Assembly (NCBI GenBank): GCA_946902875.1
Contig: OX336354.1
Location: 8,033,247-8,097,246, forward strand
Length of the DNA stretch: 64,000 nt
Source: Nematopogon swammerdamellus
Taxonomy: Eukaryota > Arthropoda > Insecta > Lepidoptera > Adelidae
Reading direction: 5' to 3'
The notes beneath the pieces were generated by a model. The model ran no database searches and had not been told where the DNA came from. It worked only from the letters and a program-made list of their open reading frames with translations. This document shows, one piece after another, positions 31,067 through 40,780 of this stretch. Each line of letters opens with the position of its first letter. Position 1 is the stretch's first letter. The position numbers and the translations under genes were made by a program.

Positions 31067-31583
31067 GTTTAGTAAAACCAGCGATGAATGATAGGGAAGA
31101 ATGATAAGGAATAACTGAAAAATGCTCTTGGTATTGATTTCGTCTGTTGTACCAAAGGTTAATGATGGGTTTAGCAAAACTAGAGAAAAATAATAAGGAA
31201 TGACTGGAAAAGACTATTGGCATTGAGTTCGTCTCTGGGTGACAACTAATAAAAATGCTTCCCAGTTGTCCCCTCTAGCGCGCTTCCAAAGAGGACATAT
31301 AGGACGAATTGTCATCCCGGGTGACAACTGAGAAAAATGTTTCCCAGTTGTCCCCTCTGGAACGAAGCGGAAGTGGACAGTTGGGAAGATTTGTCACCCG
31401 TGTGACAAATGGGAAGAAAATTTCCAGTTGTCACCCCGGGGGACAGTGCTAGAGGGGACCACTAGGAACAATCCGTTGTACTAAAGGTTAATTATTATCT
31501 GTTTAGCAACACTAAAGAATAATGATAAGGAATGACTGGAAGAAGCTCTTTGCATTCATTTCGTCTATTGTACCAAAGGTCAT
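31067..31583 (+). repeat. Three-unit tandem repeat of about 95-100 bp
   Basis: Units start at about 31067, 31169 and 31501, each with GTTTAGYAAMAC, 'gaatgataaggaatgactgg', 'ttcgtct' and 'ttgtaccaaaggt'. The middle unit is interrupted by rep-K at 31235-31474. Confidence 0.85.
31235..31474 (+). mobile_element. rep-K inserted in a tandem repeat
   Basis: 240 bp of multiple TTCCCAGTTGTCCCCTCT-type and inverted GTGACAACTGGGAA-type blocks. The flanking tandem units show what the empty site looked like ('ttcgtct' joined to 'gttgtac'), which marks rep-K as an insertion. No coding or clear terminal repeats; internally palindromic. Confidence 0.75.
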
Positions 31584-32670
31584 GTAAAGAATACCATTTC
31601 AGCTTCTAAAGATTGATATACCGTACAACTAATAGGAAAGAAAGTGAAGAGTTTACAAACGTGTACAGCAAGATAAGTTTTGCAATTTTAATAGGTATCT
31701 TAGTTTTCCTCTCACGTTATCAAAACTACTGAAAGATAACTTGACGTTGAAAATTTTCAGCAAAATAATTCTCACACGCCGGCTCCCGAGAAAAGCCGAA
31801 CAAATCCTTTTTGCGCAAAGTAACAATTTCCTAAGCCGTTCGCCGCGAACGGCATTCACAGGCGAAAAACTTAACAAAAGAAATATTACGCTTTGTTGCA
31901 CTTTCTCAAAACTAGACTAGACTAGATGTGGTTGAAATTTTTCCGCAAACACTCTTGTTAGAATTACAGTCGGATCTGTCAGTTGATATAAATTTTGTAG
32001 AACCTTGTGTCACTCACTATCTCGATGCCTGCTGCTTCGGAATACTACATGTGACCATGATCGTGTATAAGACAAGGTTCTACAGAATATGTATCTCCAC
32101 TTTATCCGTCGACTGTGCCGACCACATAGTTCAGGACGAGTCGAGGTGAAGTCAAACTAGAATGAGCTTGGAAGCGCGGTTGAAGTAAAGTACTACGGAA
32201 ACGAGTTGCTGAAGTTTTTTTTTTCAGTAAACTTTGCCGGAGGTTGAGCTTGGATGTTGAGTTTTACTGCCAAGTTGTATAAATGAAGGCACCATACATT
32301 TCATATGAAATGAAAAAACTTCTTTCGTTTTTCTTCGATAATTTGAGAATGCTTTACTAACTTACATTGGGTTGCCATCGCTCATATATTCGTATGTTTT
32401 ATCACGGATCAACAGTAACATCGAACTTACGAAAATCGGAGAAAATGTCATATTTTATGGTCAAGCCAACTTTTACGCTATCAGATCAGCGTGCGCTACC
32501 AGTCTTTCAATAAAAGGTGCATTTATAAGGATGTGCGCACACCAGCCACATAAATGTCGTTCTATTGTACCCTTTGTGGAATTTTCAAACCACATAGTAT
32601 CAAAATAAAGCATATTGGTGCGAAAGACTAGTCGGGTGAAAATTTTGCCAAGAAAACTGCCAAATAGTAC
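31584..32670. other. Intron, no gene recognised
   Basis: Contains an imperfect inverted pair TTGTAGAACCTTGT (about 31994) and ACAAGGTTCTACA (about 32069). Frames at 31653 (-), 31928 (+) and 32372 (+) have no domain. Confidence 0.4.
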
Positions 32671-32831
32671 CTGATCATGTAACACGTCGTGGACACTATC
32701 CAAGGTGGTGAGGAACTCTGTGAGGTCTGTTCCCAGGCAGCGAAACGCGCGTTCTAACCGGCAGTTGTGCGAAAAGGACGTCGCTATGAGGTGCTCTCCT
32801 AGTTTCTCCATGAAATCCCGCGTACACACCG
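32671..32831 (-). CDS. Gycalpha99B: Guanylate cyclase alpha exon: H-NOX-like region, middle
   Basis: 161-bp exon (acceptor atttctgcag; donor GATCAG then gtacta), phase 1 to phase 0. It encodes VCTRDFMEKLGEHLIATSFS, HNCRLERAFRCLGTDLTEFL and TTLDSVHDVLHDQ. The FMEKLGEHL ... LGTDLTEFLTTLDSVHDVL pattern matches the alpha-subunit equivalent of the heme-domain helix that carries the proximal His in beta. The chance open frame around it extends into intron, so limits are set by splice sites. Confidence 0.96.
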
Positions 32832-33015
32832 CTGCAGAAATAAACAGTATTACTTAGGCACAAGGATCAGTTTGTATTGTACAACTTTCTCGCATCTATG
32901 AGGTGCTTTCTGAGATTTTCATATGGCTGGCTGTCACACAAATTGTTATTTCATTGCTTCGATTAACTGTTTTATATCTCACATTCAGACTGTTACAGGG
33001 ACCAACTGAAAACCT

Positions 33016-33322
33016 GGAAGACACTTTCTCTCTCTCTCTTCTCATTCGGTTGATTGTGTTGCACAACGGTACCACATACATATGTAAATCTATTATATAC
33101 AAACATATGCGTATTAAAGTATTTATGTAGTATTCGTTTGTAGTTTATCATACATATTTCTCTTTACAGTCTTCGCACTGCCACAAACTATTACTGTTCG
33201 CGTGTATGTACTTCTCCCACATCCCAAAGGTTAGTTAGAATTGAATGCCTCGCGGCATTAAGCTCGCCGATTTTGCCTAATTTGTACATATTGGTGTCCA
33301 ACAAAGAATATATACATAAATA
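33016..33322 (+). repeat. LINE-L 3' end
   Basis: Nearly identical in order to 11625-11940: TTGATTGTGTTGCACAACGG, 'catcccaaaggttagttaga', GCGGCATTAAGCTCGCC, an AATATATACATA end. Confidence 0.85.
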
Positions 33323-33628
33323 CTTTCCTGCAGCCCAGTTGGTCCCTTTTCTCCGTTCACACCTTTGTGCCGTTTGCACATACATAATTATTTTAGGTAG
33401 ATATACACGCATAAAAATAAACGGTCGTAATTCTCGAACCTTAGATAACTTCTGTGATTATACGGACCGCAGTATCTCCGTAGGTACAACATTATAATAG
33501 TCAGCGTCGGCTCGAGAAATACGACGTACATTTCACGTATGTGTTTCTCCTTAGGTGTTGAGTTTATTTATCCTTACTTTAGATAATAAGTTTCAAGCTT
33601 GAGCGAGAATGGGTAAAGTGTTACTTAC

Positions 33629-33711
33629 TGTCTGTGGCGCGGACGGCGTCGTATATATCTTCTAGGTAGGCGTAGTTTTTACAGCTTTTCAGGTCGTCTG
33701 GTAACCTCTGC
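33629..33711 (-). CDS. Gycalpha99B: Guanylate cyclase alpha exon: H-NOX-like region, early part
   Basis: 83-bp exon (acceptor tctttacag; donor CAGACA then gtaagt), phase 2 to phase 1. It encodes QRLPDDLKSCKNYAYLEDIY and DAVRATD. Phases fit exactly with exons 39745 and 32671, and the DLxxxxxYxxLEDIY..V content fits the region preceding the FMEKLGEHL helix. Called mainly from continuity, as this part is weakly conserved. Confidence 0.9.
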
Positions 33712-33759
33712 CTGTAAAGAGGGACAGAGCGTTAGTGTTGTCTTTTGACTAGTCATTTC

Positions 33760-34130
33760 GACTAGTGGTGCACTCAAAATTAAGAAGGGAATAACGCACA
33801 GGAAGAAAAAACGAGAAAGTGAAAAAGGGAGGAAGAAGTAGAAGAACAATAACGAATAGCAGAGAGAGAGGGAAAATGAAGAATAAGAGACAGGAAGATG
33901 AGAGGTAGTGATATAAGAGAGAGGAATAAGAGAAAGAGTAAGGGAGGATGAGGGGAAATATACAAAGAGATAAAAAAATGGTGGTGATGGGGAGAAGAAG
34001 GATAGAGAGGGAGGGGGTAAGATCAGGAAAACGACGGGTAGCGATAGTGGGAAAGAAAGAAGGAGTGGCGGCAGATGAGTGGCAATGGGACAATAAGAGA
34101 TAAAGGGAAGAGAGAAAGAAAAGAGAGAAA
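33760..34130 (-). repeat. 370-bp purine/pyrimidine-asymmetric tract
   Basis: Plus strand is almost all A and G (agagagagagggaaaatgaa and similar); the transcribed sense of the cyclase gene is therefore a long polypyrimidine run beginning about 50 bp upstream of the 33711 acceptor. It also explains the 187-codon minus-strand frame rich in Ser, Phe, Leu and Pro, which I do not treat as a gene. Confidence 0.9.
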
Positions 34131-35129
34131 ACATTACACTTATCTTTAAAACACTAATCAACAGAGCATCATTCTTCGCTGACTCAGTGTACAAAAGCCT
34201 CCTACATGTAATTCGAAAACCAGCTTTACAAACATTTGACACCTACGTTCGACTTACACGAAATCCTATATGTACTTTATCCAAAGGCGGCGGACGTGTA
34301 TGACAAGTTGGAAACCTCAATTTTCTCTAAGCCGCTGAAATCTAATAAAACCTCGCGACACCGCCGGCTCAATTGACACACGCGACACACACACAACTAC
34401 TGTCTGTGTGTATGCATACGCCTCCGTATGCATACATATATGTACGTACAGAGTTAGCTTCACCGTACTGTAATTGTACTAAAAACAGTAAGTACCATGT
34501 TTCTTTTAAGTAATTTTTTTATTTTCGGTTACAAATATGGGTAGAACTTAAAGAAAGATTAAAGTGTTTAAATATATTTGTGTGCTTGTGCTTTCTTCGA
34601 GAAACTATACCTATCGTTTACCTAAACGCATCTCGGCCCTGGACCTCCCCCTTAGTGACTTCTTCGAGAGAATACATCGTTTACGTGAACGCAGCTCGGC
34701 CATCACTCTAGAAAGACTGAACCGAATTAGATGTGTGGTTTTCATCAGTGTAATTTACATATCCTCAGGATGGTTGTGGATGCAACATTACTACATTCTC
34801 ACCGTGAGCTAGTGCAAATAGAATACATAAAAAAACCTCTTCAAACTGCATTGCGGTCTTCGCTTCAAAAATCTTTATTGTACCCAGAACCAACATAGCG
34901 ACTGCGCCGCTTAGTGGCGCAAACTCTGCAACCGAGAGCTCCATGATTTGATATCCGGGTGAGGAAATTGGGATAAGTAGACCGCTTCCTGTCTCAGCGG
35001 GTGTTCGTTATGCGGTAGGTACTGCAGCTCCAATCAGCTCCCACGAGGGATCGAAGATCCCGGTGTAGCTAATATGTGCTGTATGGTGTGTTTAAATCTA
35101 ACTTTGTTTACTGACAATTGGTTCATTTG
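34131..35129. other. Intron, no gene recognised; possible SINE at 34870-35100
   Basis: CA-rich and ATGCATAC palindromic bits near 34375-34450. Around 34870-35100 'accaacatagcgactgcgcc' and 'cagcgggtgttcgttatgc' look repeat-like but have no second copy here. Confidence 0.35.
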
Positions 35130-35236
35130 TAGGATTCCGTATCCGTATTAGTAAGCCTACGCCCGTCTGTCCGTCCTAATGGCTGTCTCTTTTAAACCGT
35201 AATAGGTATCTGGTAAAATCTATGTATAAAATTTAT
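35130..35236 (-). repeat. rep-E 3' fragment
   Basis: GGATTCCGTATCCGTATTAG, 'cctacgcccgtctgtccgtc', 'aaccgtaataggtatctgg', reverse of the rep-E tail. Confidence 0.7.
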
Positions 35237-35400
35237 GTAGTCCGGTATGGGTTGCTGAGTCAGAGGGGCCAGAGCAAATGCTTCGACCAGCCAATATCAC
35301 CTCCGAAAATGTAGTTTAGATAACTCCGGTATGGACCGGAGCTTTCCCTTTTGGATTGCTGGCTATACTGGACTAAAGGAGAACACAGCCGAGGCGGTCA
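35237..35400 (+). repeat. mod-M module
   Basis: TCCGGTATGGGTTGCTGAGT, CAGAGGGGCC, 'atgcttcgaccagccaat', 'ttggattgctggctatac'. Matches 60632-60745 and 12430-12600. Confidence 0.75.
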
Positions 35401-36034
35401 TCTTAAATCCAGTTGTTTAAAAGTTTGACTGGAAGAAATTTAATTCCACAATAACTCCTTCTTCTGCATATCATATCAACATATCATAATTCTGCACAAA
35501 ACTGTGCTCCAAAAACGTAAGGTAATAAAATATTATTGAAATATAACTTCAGATGAAAGTATAAAATGCTTCCGAAAGATCGATCACTATTTTCCATATT
35601 CGCAACGATAAAGAATACCAAACTCGTAAGATAGGACACCAAAAATGCAATAACACGACGTTAGATAACATTTTATTCGCTCCAAGGGGATCGCTAGTTT
35701 TATTAGCCATAAACCTTCAGTCTATCAAATATGGGGTACTATTCAATTGATGGCCTGGGACGCCGTCTCTTTTAGTCTATCGGAATTGCTTTTATCCGAA
35801 AAAATCTCCCGCGTAAGCTATCGGAATGATCCTTCATTTGTAGATATCAATAAAAAAAATCTCATTAACCATTTCGAGGGTACGCGAATGTATGTAGCAG
35901 ATGTACAAATAAGTTTTAATATCACTAAATCAGAATTCTCGAAGTGGTCGACCGTGAAAATGTTTTTCCATTGTATACTTTTGGGACTCTTTAGGAATTG
36001 AGAAAAAAGGTACTCTTGTACACATTTTTTTTTT
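35401..36034. other. No gene recognised; 84-codon frame at 35747
   Basis: The 35747-36001 frame has no recognisable motif; the rest is AT-rich. Confidence 0.3.
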
Positions 36035-36292
36035 TTTTATGGAAACTGACTCGGTTGGCTACATCACCTACAACGTCCGCGATGTCAGCCCATAACACCC
36101 CGGGCGGGTTATACCCTACCACCAAGTAAGATTAGGAGGGAAGGGACCTATGTACAGTTTTACGAGGAATCCGAACCTCGGTCAGCCTCCAACGGTCAGC
36201 GGTCACCCATCCAAGTACTGACCGCACCCAGCGTTGCTTAACATTCAATAGCGACAGTTGACTGTCTGCACCACTGAGCTATCGAGGCTGAC
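36035..36292 (-). mobile_element. SINE-5S with internal deletion
   Basis: Tail (GGAAACTGACTCGGTTGGCT) then, after a deletion, core start (GGGCGGGTTATACCCTACCA), 5S-like part (GGTCACCCATCCAAGTACTG) and head (GCACCACTGAGCTATCGAGG). The deletion removes about 100 bp of core. Head intact. Confidence 0.88.
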
Positions 36293-36639
36293 AATATATA
36301 TATGTTTTAAACAATATATTAAAACGTACACATATTCTTTTTATATTTCGAATTAATAAGTCGTCGTCAGATAATTCAGAATTGAATTAAATATATTAAC
36401 ATGTTTGATGTGTCAAACGATGAAGACGAATGATAGATGGCGATGGCATGGGTTTGAATTTTTGGAAAGTATGGTTTAATCCTTTCGCTTAACATTTTAC
36501 ACGTACATATAAAATACATTACATACAATTTATTTATTTATTTATAATAAATAAATCTATGAAACATTACAGGGTTAACCTAATGCGTTCTCTCGCTAAA
36601 TCTTGTACATATCTGTTTATGCTAATTCGTTATTAAATT

Positions 36640-37060
36640 ATATGTTTAATACATGTTTAACACGATCCTGCCGTCCCCTTCCACCTCCGCACCACGCGCA
36701 CCGGGCAGGTTGCATCCCTACACGCTGGAGGAAAATTGGAGAGGCGTAAGTCCAGCAGTGGATGCTTACACGCTGACTGACTGACTGACTGACGCTGGAC
36801 TTACCGAGGATGCGTACCAACCGGTTCTGCAGATCTTTCCTCTACAGAACCGGTAAACTCTGGAACGCTCACCCTGCCCATATACCTATTTTCGCCCAAG
36901 TACAGTCCTTCAAGAGGGACGTGAATAGGCACCTGTCAGGCCGGCATGGCATTCGCGCGACCCCCGCATAGGACCGAATGTCCATGGGCGTCGCTAGACA
37001 CCTTATTGCTGGCTCGGAGCGACGTGTCGCGCTTATTACGAGAGAAAAATTATGTCGTGT
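36640..37060 (+). pseudogene. LINE-P C-terminal coding remnant and 3' end
   Basis: Pieces such as MRTNRFCRSFLYRTGKLWNA and HLSGRHGIRATPA read in plus frames, a pattern typical of the ends of CR1/Jockey-type LINE proteins, followed by the LINE-P block (AATGTCCATGGGCGTCGCTA). Reading is interrupted by a 62-bp insertion at 36730-36791 and by frameshifts. Confidence 0.7.
36730..36791 (+). mobile_element. 62-bp LINE-F tail inserted in LINE-P
   Basis: GGAAAATTGGAGAGGCGTAA, 'gtccagcagtggatgctta' and a TGAC repeat tail, flanked by the direct repeat ACGCTGGA (36722-36729 and 36792-36799). An extremely 5'-truncated LINE insertion. Confidence 0.85.
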
Positions 37061-37439
37061 GTTCTGGCTCTTAAGCAATTGTCTGGTGCGTAAAGCTTAA
37101 ATCTCTGTTTTGCCATTTAGTATGCTGTAAACATACGTTACGTGGGTTAAATATCTTCTCCATTCTATAGAATTCAGAGTACCTACAGAACTGGACAACA
37201 AACACACAGTACAGGGCAATACAGGACTGCATTGAATCTACACTGCTTTAGTTACACCAGTGCACACACGCATCAGTATTAGTACGTTAACTATGGGACT
37301 GTGATTCGAAATCCGGATCCGGAAATGCGCTTGTGCATTTCCCGCGTTCCGGAAGCGCATTGTGCATTCGACCTCGCCGCGCCAGTGCGGATGGCCGCAC
37401 CAAATGGACGCTAAGAACCACTGTGTAAATCAGGTCACG

Positions 37440-37530
37440 AAGATATGTACATACATACATAGATACATACATACATACATAGCGTCACGCCTGTTTCCCG
37501 GTGGGATAGGCAAAGACAACGGATACGCTT
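37440..37530 (-). repeat. RTE-C LINE 3' tail fragment
   Basis: TACA repeats then AGCGTCACGCCTGTTTCCCG, 'gtgggataggcaaagacaac'. Confidence 0.8.
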
Positions 37531-37720
37531 ATCATCATCTTCCCTCATCTCTCCTGCCCCCGTCCGTCTCCGCCGCACCCGCCGGACTCGCTCGGAACAT
37601 CCATATGTTGTTGACGCCCAACTTATAAGAACACATTATTTTTCGAAATCTTTCCTGTGTCGTACGGCGAAAATATGGAACGGTCTTCCGGTGAGTGTAG
37701 GTAGGGACACCTATAACCTG

Positions 37721-37901
37721 TACCCTAATCACGAGATTTAACCTACTACGCTACGCCGTGTTCTCCGCATCATTTAGTATGGAGAAACAAAGCAGCGCCT
37801 CTAGTGATAGATTTGCGAATTTCGTTTCTCCATACAAAATGATGCGGAGAACACGGCGTAGCGTAGCGTAGCGTAGTAGGTTAAATCTCGTGATTAGGCT
37901 A
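37721..37901. mobile_element. pal-D foldback MITE, complete copy 1
   Basis: 181 bp, nearly one long palindrome: TACCCTAATCACGAGATTTA, 'acctactacgctacgcc', GTGTTCTCCGCATCATTT facing their complements, with a short centre 'agcagcgcctctagtg'. Flanked by direct CTG at 37718-37720 and 37902-37904. An extra GCGTA expansion lies in the right arm. No coding capacity. Confidence 0.9.
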
Positions 37902-37965
37902 CTGGGCATCTTCAAAAGGCGTGTCAATAAATTCGTCGAAGACCTTTTTGTTCGCCTCATAGCCG

Positions 37966-38090
37966 GTATGGCGCCTCTCTTAGCGTGGTTTCACACTCAG
38001 AGAGGAATGGTGTTATTGGCTGTGTCTGATCTTCAGTTGAAGTACTGGGCACAGACACCCGCTTCGGCTGTCTATAAAAAAATATACGTA
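37966..38090 (-). repeat. mod-N-like module
   Basis: 'gcctctcttagcgtggtttc', AGGAATGGTGTTATTGGCTG, 'cccgcttcggctgtctat', comparable to 7800-7915. Confidence 0.55.
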
Positions 38091-38283
38091 CACTTTGAAA
38101 TAAACAAATACATAATATAAAGTCACGTCTGTTTCCCAGTGGGGTAGGCAGAGACAACGGATCTCCACGTGCCACGATCCTGACACACCTCTGCCACCTT
38201 TGTCACTCTCATGTTCTTCAAATATACTATATAAATATAATTTCGTTCGTCGGTGACGTGTACTACGCACTTGACCCAATCTG

Positions 38284-38972
38284 TACCTTTATCACGAGAT
38301 TTAACCTACACCGCGTACTACGCTACGCCGTGTTCTCCGCATTATTTTGTATGGAGAAACGGACCGAGAATTGTACCGTGTGGGGTCGGTACTTAAAAAG
38401 AATAGCCCCACTGCATCTCTCCCCGTCGCATGTCGTAAAAGTCGACTAAGGGATAAGACAATTCGTCAGCCTCGGTAGCTCAGTGGCGCGGTTGGTTAGT
38501 CAACTGTTATTAAGCAACGCTGAGCGCGGTCAGTGATTGGATGGGTGACCGCTCGACCGTTGGAGGCTGACCGTGGTTCGGATTCCACGTTAAACTGTAG
38601 GTCTCTTCCCTTCTTACCTTACTAGGTGGTAGGGTTTATCCCGGCCGGGTTGGTACCACCGCACTGAACGAAACGTCGGTCAAAACGGCTATGTAAATAG
38701 TTCGTGTTTTCCGTCCAGTTTAGTGTAGCCGACATGAAATGAAGGGAAGCACTGACATGGCACCTAGTTCACCCTGTGTTATGGGCTGACATCACGGATG
38801 TTGTAGGTGATGAAGCCAACCGTGTCAGGTTCCATAAAAAAAAAAAAAAAAAACCGAGCAGCGCCTCTAGTGATAGATTTGCGAACTTCGTTTCTCCATA
38901 CAAAATGATGCGGAGAACACGGCGGCGGCGTAGCGTAGTACGCGGTGTAGGTTAAATCTCGTGATTAGGGTA
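38284..38972. mobile_element. pal-D copy 2, itself interrupted by a chimeric SINE
   Basis: Left arm from TACCTTTATCACGAGATTTA to 'gtatggagaaacgg'; right arm from 'cagcgcctctagtg' to CTCGTGATTAGGGTA; flanked by direct CTG at 38281-38283 and 38973-38975. A 484-bp chimeric SINE sits in the centre. Confidence 0.9.
38369..38852 (+). mobile_element. Chimeric SINE: SINE-B head plus full SINE-5S
   Basis: Begins with the first 85-95 bp of SINE-B (GTACCGTGTGGGGTCGGTAC ... GACTAAGGGATAAGAC), then a complete SINE-5S from GTCAGCCTCGGTAGCTCAGT through 5S-like part, core, tail and A-run. Direct repeat ACCGAG at 38363-38368 and 38853-38858 brackets the whole, so it inserted as one unit. The 5S-like section is at about 38500-38560. 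Confidence 0.9.
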
Positions 38973-39148
38973 CTGAGCGTACATGCCCGATCTGGTCTAG
39001 GTACGTGCGGCGTCTAAGGCGACCCTTGTGGAAGAGATGCCACAAATACACAAAGTAAAAAATACTTTATATTTGGTCCCTCATGTTTAGGTCGACTATA
39101 CGGAGATTAATTTCAAATCAATTCATGTTTTTATTAATCCAAAATAGT

Positions 39149-39404
39149 ATATAAGGTATTTCATTAGTAGGTAACACGATACGCGGTGTGTGTGTATCAG
39201 ATACTGATCACGTTCCCATACAAATTTTTTTTTCGATATAAAAAAACATACTTATTAAGGTGAAATACCCGCACTTCACGTATTAAATTTGAGGAGTGAG
39301 TAGGTTTTTTATATCGTAAAAAAAATTGGTATGGGAACGTGATCAGTATCTGATACACATACACCCCTTAGCGTATCGTTACCTACTAATGAAAAACCTT
39401 ATAT
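39149..39404. mobile_element. Palindromic MITE
   Basis: 256 bp with about 110-bp inverted arms starting ATATAAGGTATTTCATTAGT and ending with the near-complement; a distinctive 'atcagatactgatcacgtt' lies in both arms. No coding; target duplication not clear. Confidence 0.85.
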
Positions 39405-39559
39405 GCAGCCGAAAATGTGACCGATTTTAGGCCACTTTTGGCGCTTTTTTCGGCCTTTTTAGCCGAAACCGGATTGTCTATTGAGTAGTTCTCGAGTTAT
39501 AAGCTGACAGATAGCAAGTTGTATTTTATAATAAGTTATGTAAATAAAGTTGTATTTTT

Positions 39560-39680
39560 TTTTAATTGAAAGCGCGACCTTTGCGCCGTTCCACCCATAA
39601 GGTGTCTAACGATACCCATGGACATTCGGTCGTATGCGGGGGTTACAAATGCTATGCCGTCCTTATAGCCATGCCGACTC
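39560..39680 (-). repeat. LINE-P 3' end fragment
   Basis: 'gtgtctaacgatacccatgg', ACATTCGGTCGTATGCGGGG, 'aatgctatgccg'. It lies about 65 bp from the cyclase exon at 39745. Confidence 0.75.
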
Positions 39681-39744
39681 GAGACTGTACATGTATAATG
39701 TGTAAAGATGATGTAAGAAGTGTTGTATAGTAGTATATACTTAC

Positions 39745-39818
39745 AAGCAGCTGTATTTATCATAATGCTCTGTTTGACATCTCGTCAGCGACCGAAGGGC
39801 TGAGTGAAGTGATTCATT
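39745..39818 (-). CDS. Gycalpha99B: Guanylate cyclase alpha exon, probable N-terminal region
   Basis: 74-bp exon between an excellent acceptor (ttttattttcag) and a perfect donor (gtaagt). Only one frame is open: NESLHSALRSLTRCQTEHYD then KYSC and two bases that complete Leu with exon 33629. The phase match with the following exon, and an L.SAL..LT helix like that expected near the start of the H-NOX-like domain, support it. Conservation here is low in the family, so identity rests on splice and phase evidence. Confidence 0.75.
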
Positions 39819-40454
39819 CTGAAAATAAAAGAAAGAACTCGTTAAAACACAATTCACTTAACTTTACACAAGCGAAGATACCCCTTCGGCCGCCTACGTA
39901 ACCGAAGTTTCGTAACTGGTTTCGATGAAGAAATGGCCGGGCTGACAACTCCTCAGGGGTGAAATTACCGCGCCTGGTACTCTTGTTTTCGAGTTCAAGC
40001 CATCTAATCGTGTAGTGTATATTTGTGTCTATGTATCTATTTATTTGTATGTATGTTTTATGATCTGTTATATATAAATTTTAGATCTACATCATATCTT
40101 CATTTGTTCTCTTCCACTCCACAATCTTTCATGATAACCCAAAGGTTGGCTGGAGAAGAACGCTAACACGTTAAGCTGTACCTTTTTAAAAACAAATTTC
40201 AGTGCAATAAAAATATTTTGATTTAGATTTTGATTAACCTGCTTAAGATAAAAGCTGCTTTAAAATTATAAACGTGCAAAACATAAACAAAATATCGGTT
40301 ATGTATGAGACATAAATATGAAATAATCAAACTCTTGTTTTTCGATTATGTAAAAATTTAAAGAAATATACTAACGCACCTTGCGTGGTACATAATCAGG
40401 CTAAACATCTAGCTAGGGGTTAGATACGTAAATCTTAGAAAGCATTTCTGTTGT
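39819..40454. other. Intron, no gene recognised
   Basis: Around 40110-40220 'caatctttcatgataaccc', 'caataaaaatattttgattt' may be a truncated retroelement 3' end; otherwise nothing. Confidence 0.35.
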
Positions 40455-40780
40455 GGGCCGAATTTTCAAAGTTGAAGAGAATAATCTCGCTGCATCTTTC
40501 CCTGTGCAAGCCGCACGAGACCGACTAAGGTAAAGGACAATATGCAGTGCTAAAAGGAACATGTTAGCCACCTCTCACCTTGGCACGGTCCGTCCATCGA
40601 ATCATACATACAGTAGGTAAGTCTTCGTGCCTCACCTGCTGCTTGATAGTTATCTTGTCCTAATTGTTAAATGTGGTGGTCGGTGTTGTGCTGTAATTTA
40701 CTATTCTTGCAGCACAACACCGATTATTCTGTTTACCCAGATTATCGCGATAAAGGGTGCGGTATTTATGTATGAAGCTT
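40455..40780 (+). mobile_element. SINE-B, diverged 5' half, intact 3' hairpin
   Basis: From GGGCCGAATTTTCAAAGTTG (diverged head) through 'gccacctctcaccttggca', 'tgatagttatcttgtcc', to the perfect stem CGGTGTTGTGCTG facing CAGCACAACACCG. Confidence 0.85.

Larger units (their letters stand above)
38115..39050 (-). pseudogene. RTE-C LINE 3' portion split by pal-D
   Basis: 38115-38280 (GTCACGTCTGTTTCCCAGTG ... 'ctacgcacttgaccc') and 38976-39050 ('acatgcccgatctggtctag', 'gtacgtgcggcg') are two halves of one minus-strand RTE copy, interrupted by the pal-D element and its cargo at 38281-38975. Confidence 0.8.

Noticed and set aside
33679..34242. 187-codon minus-strand frame rich in Ser, Phe, Leu and Pro
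   Set aside because: Explained by the low-complexity pyrimidine tract; it also runs over the real exon at 33629-33711 in a different frame.
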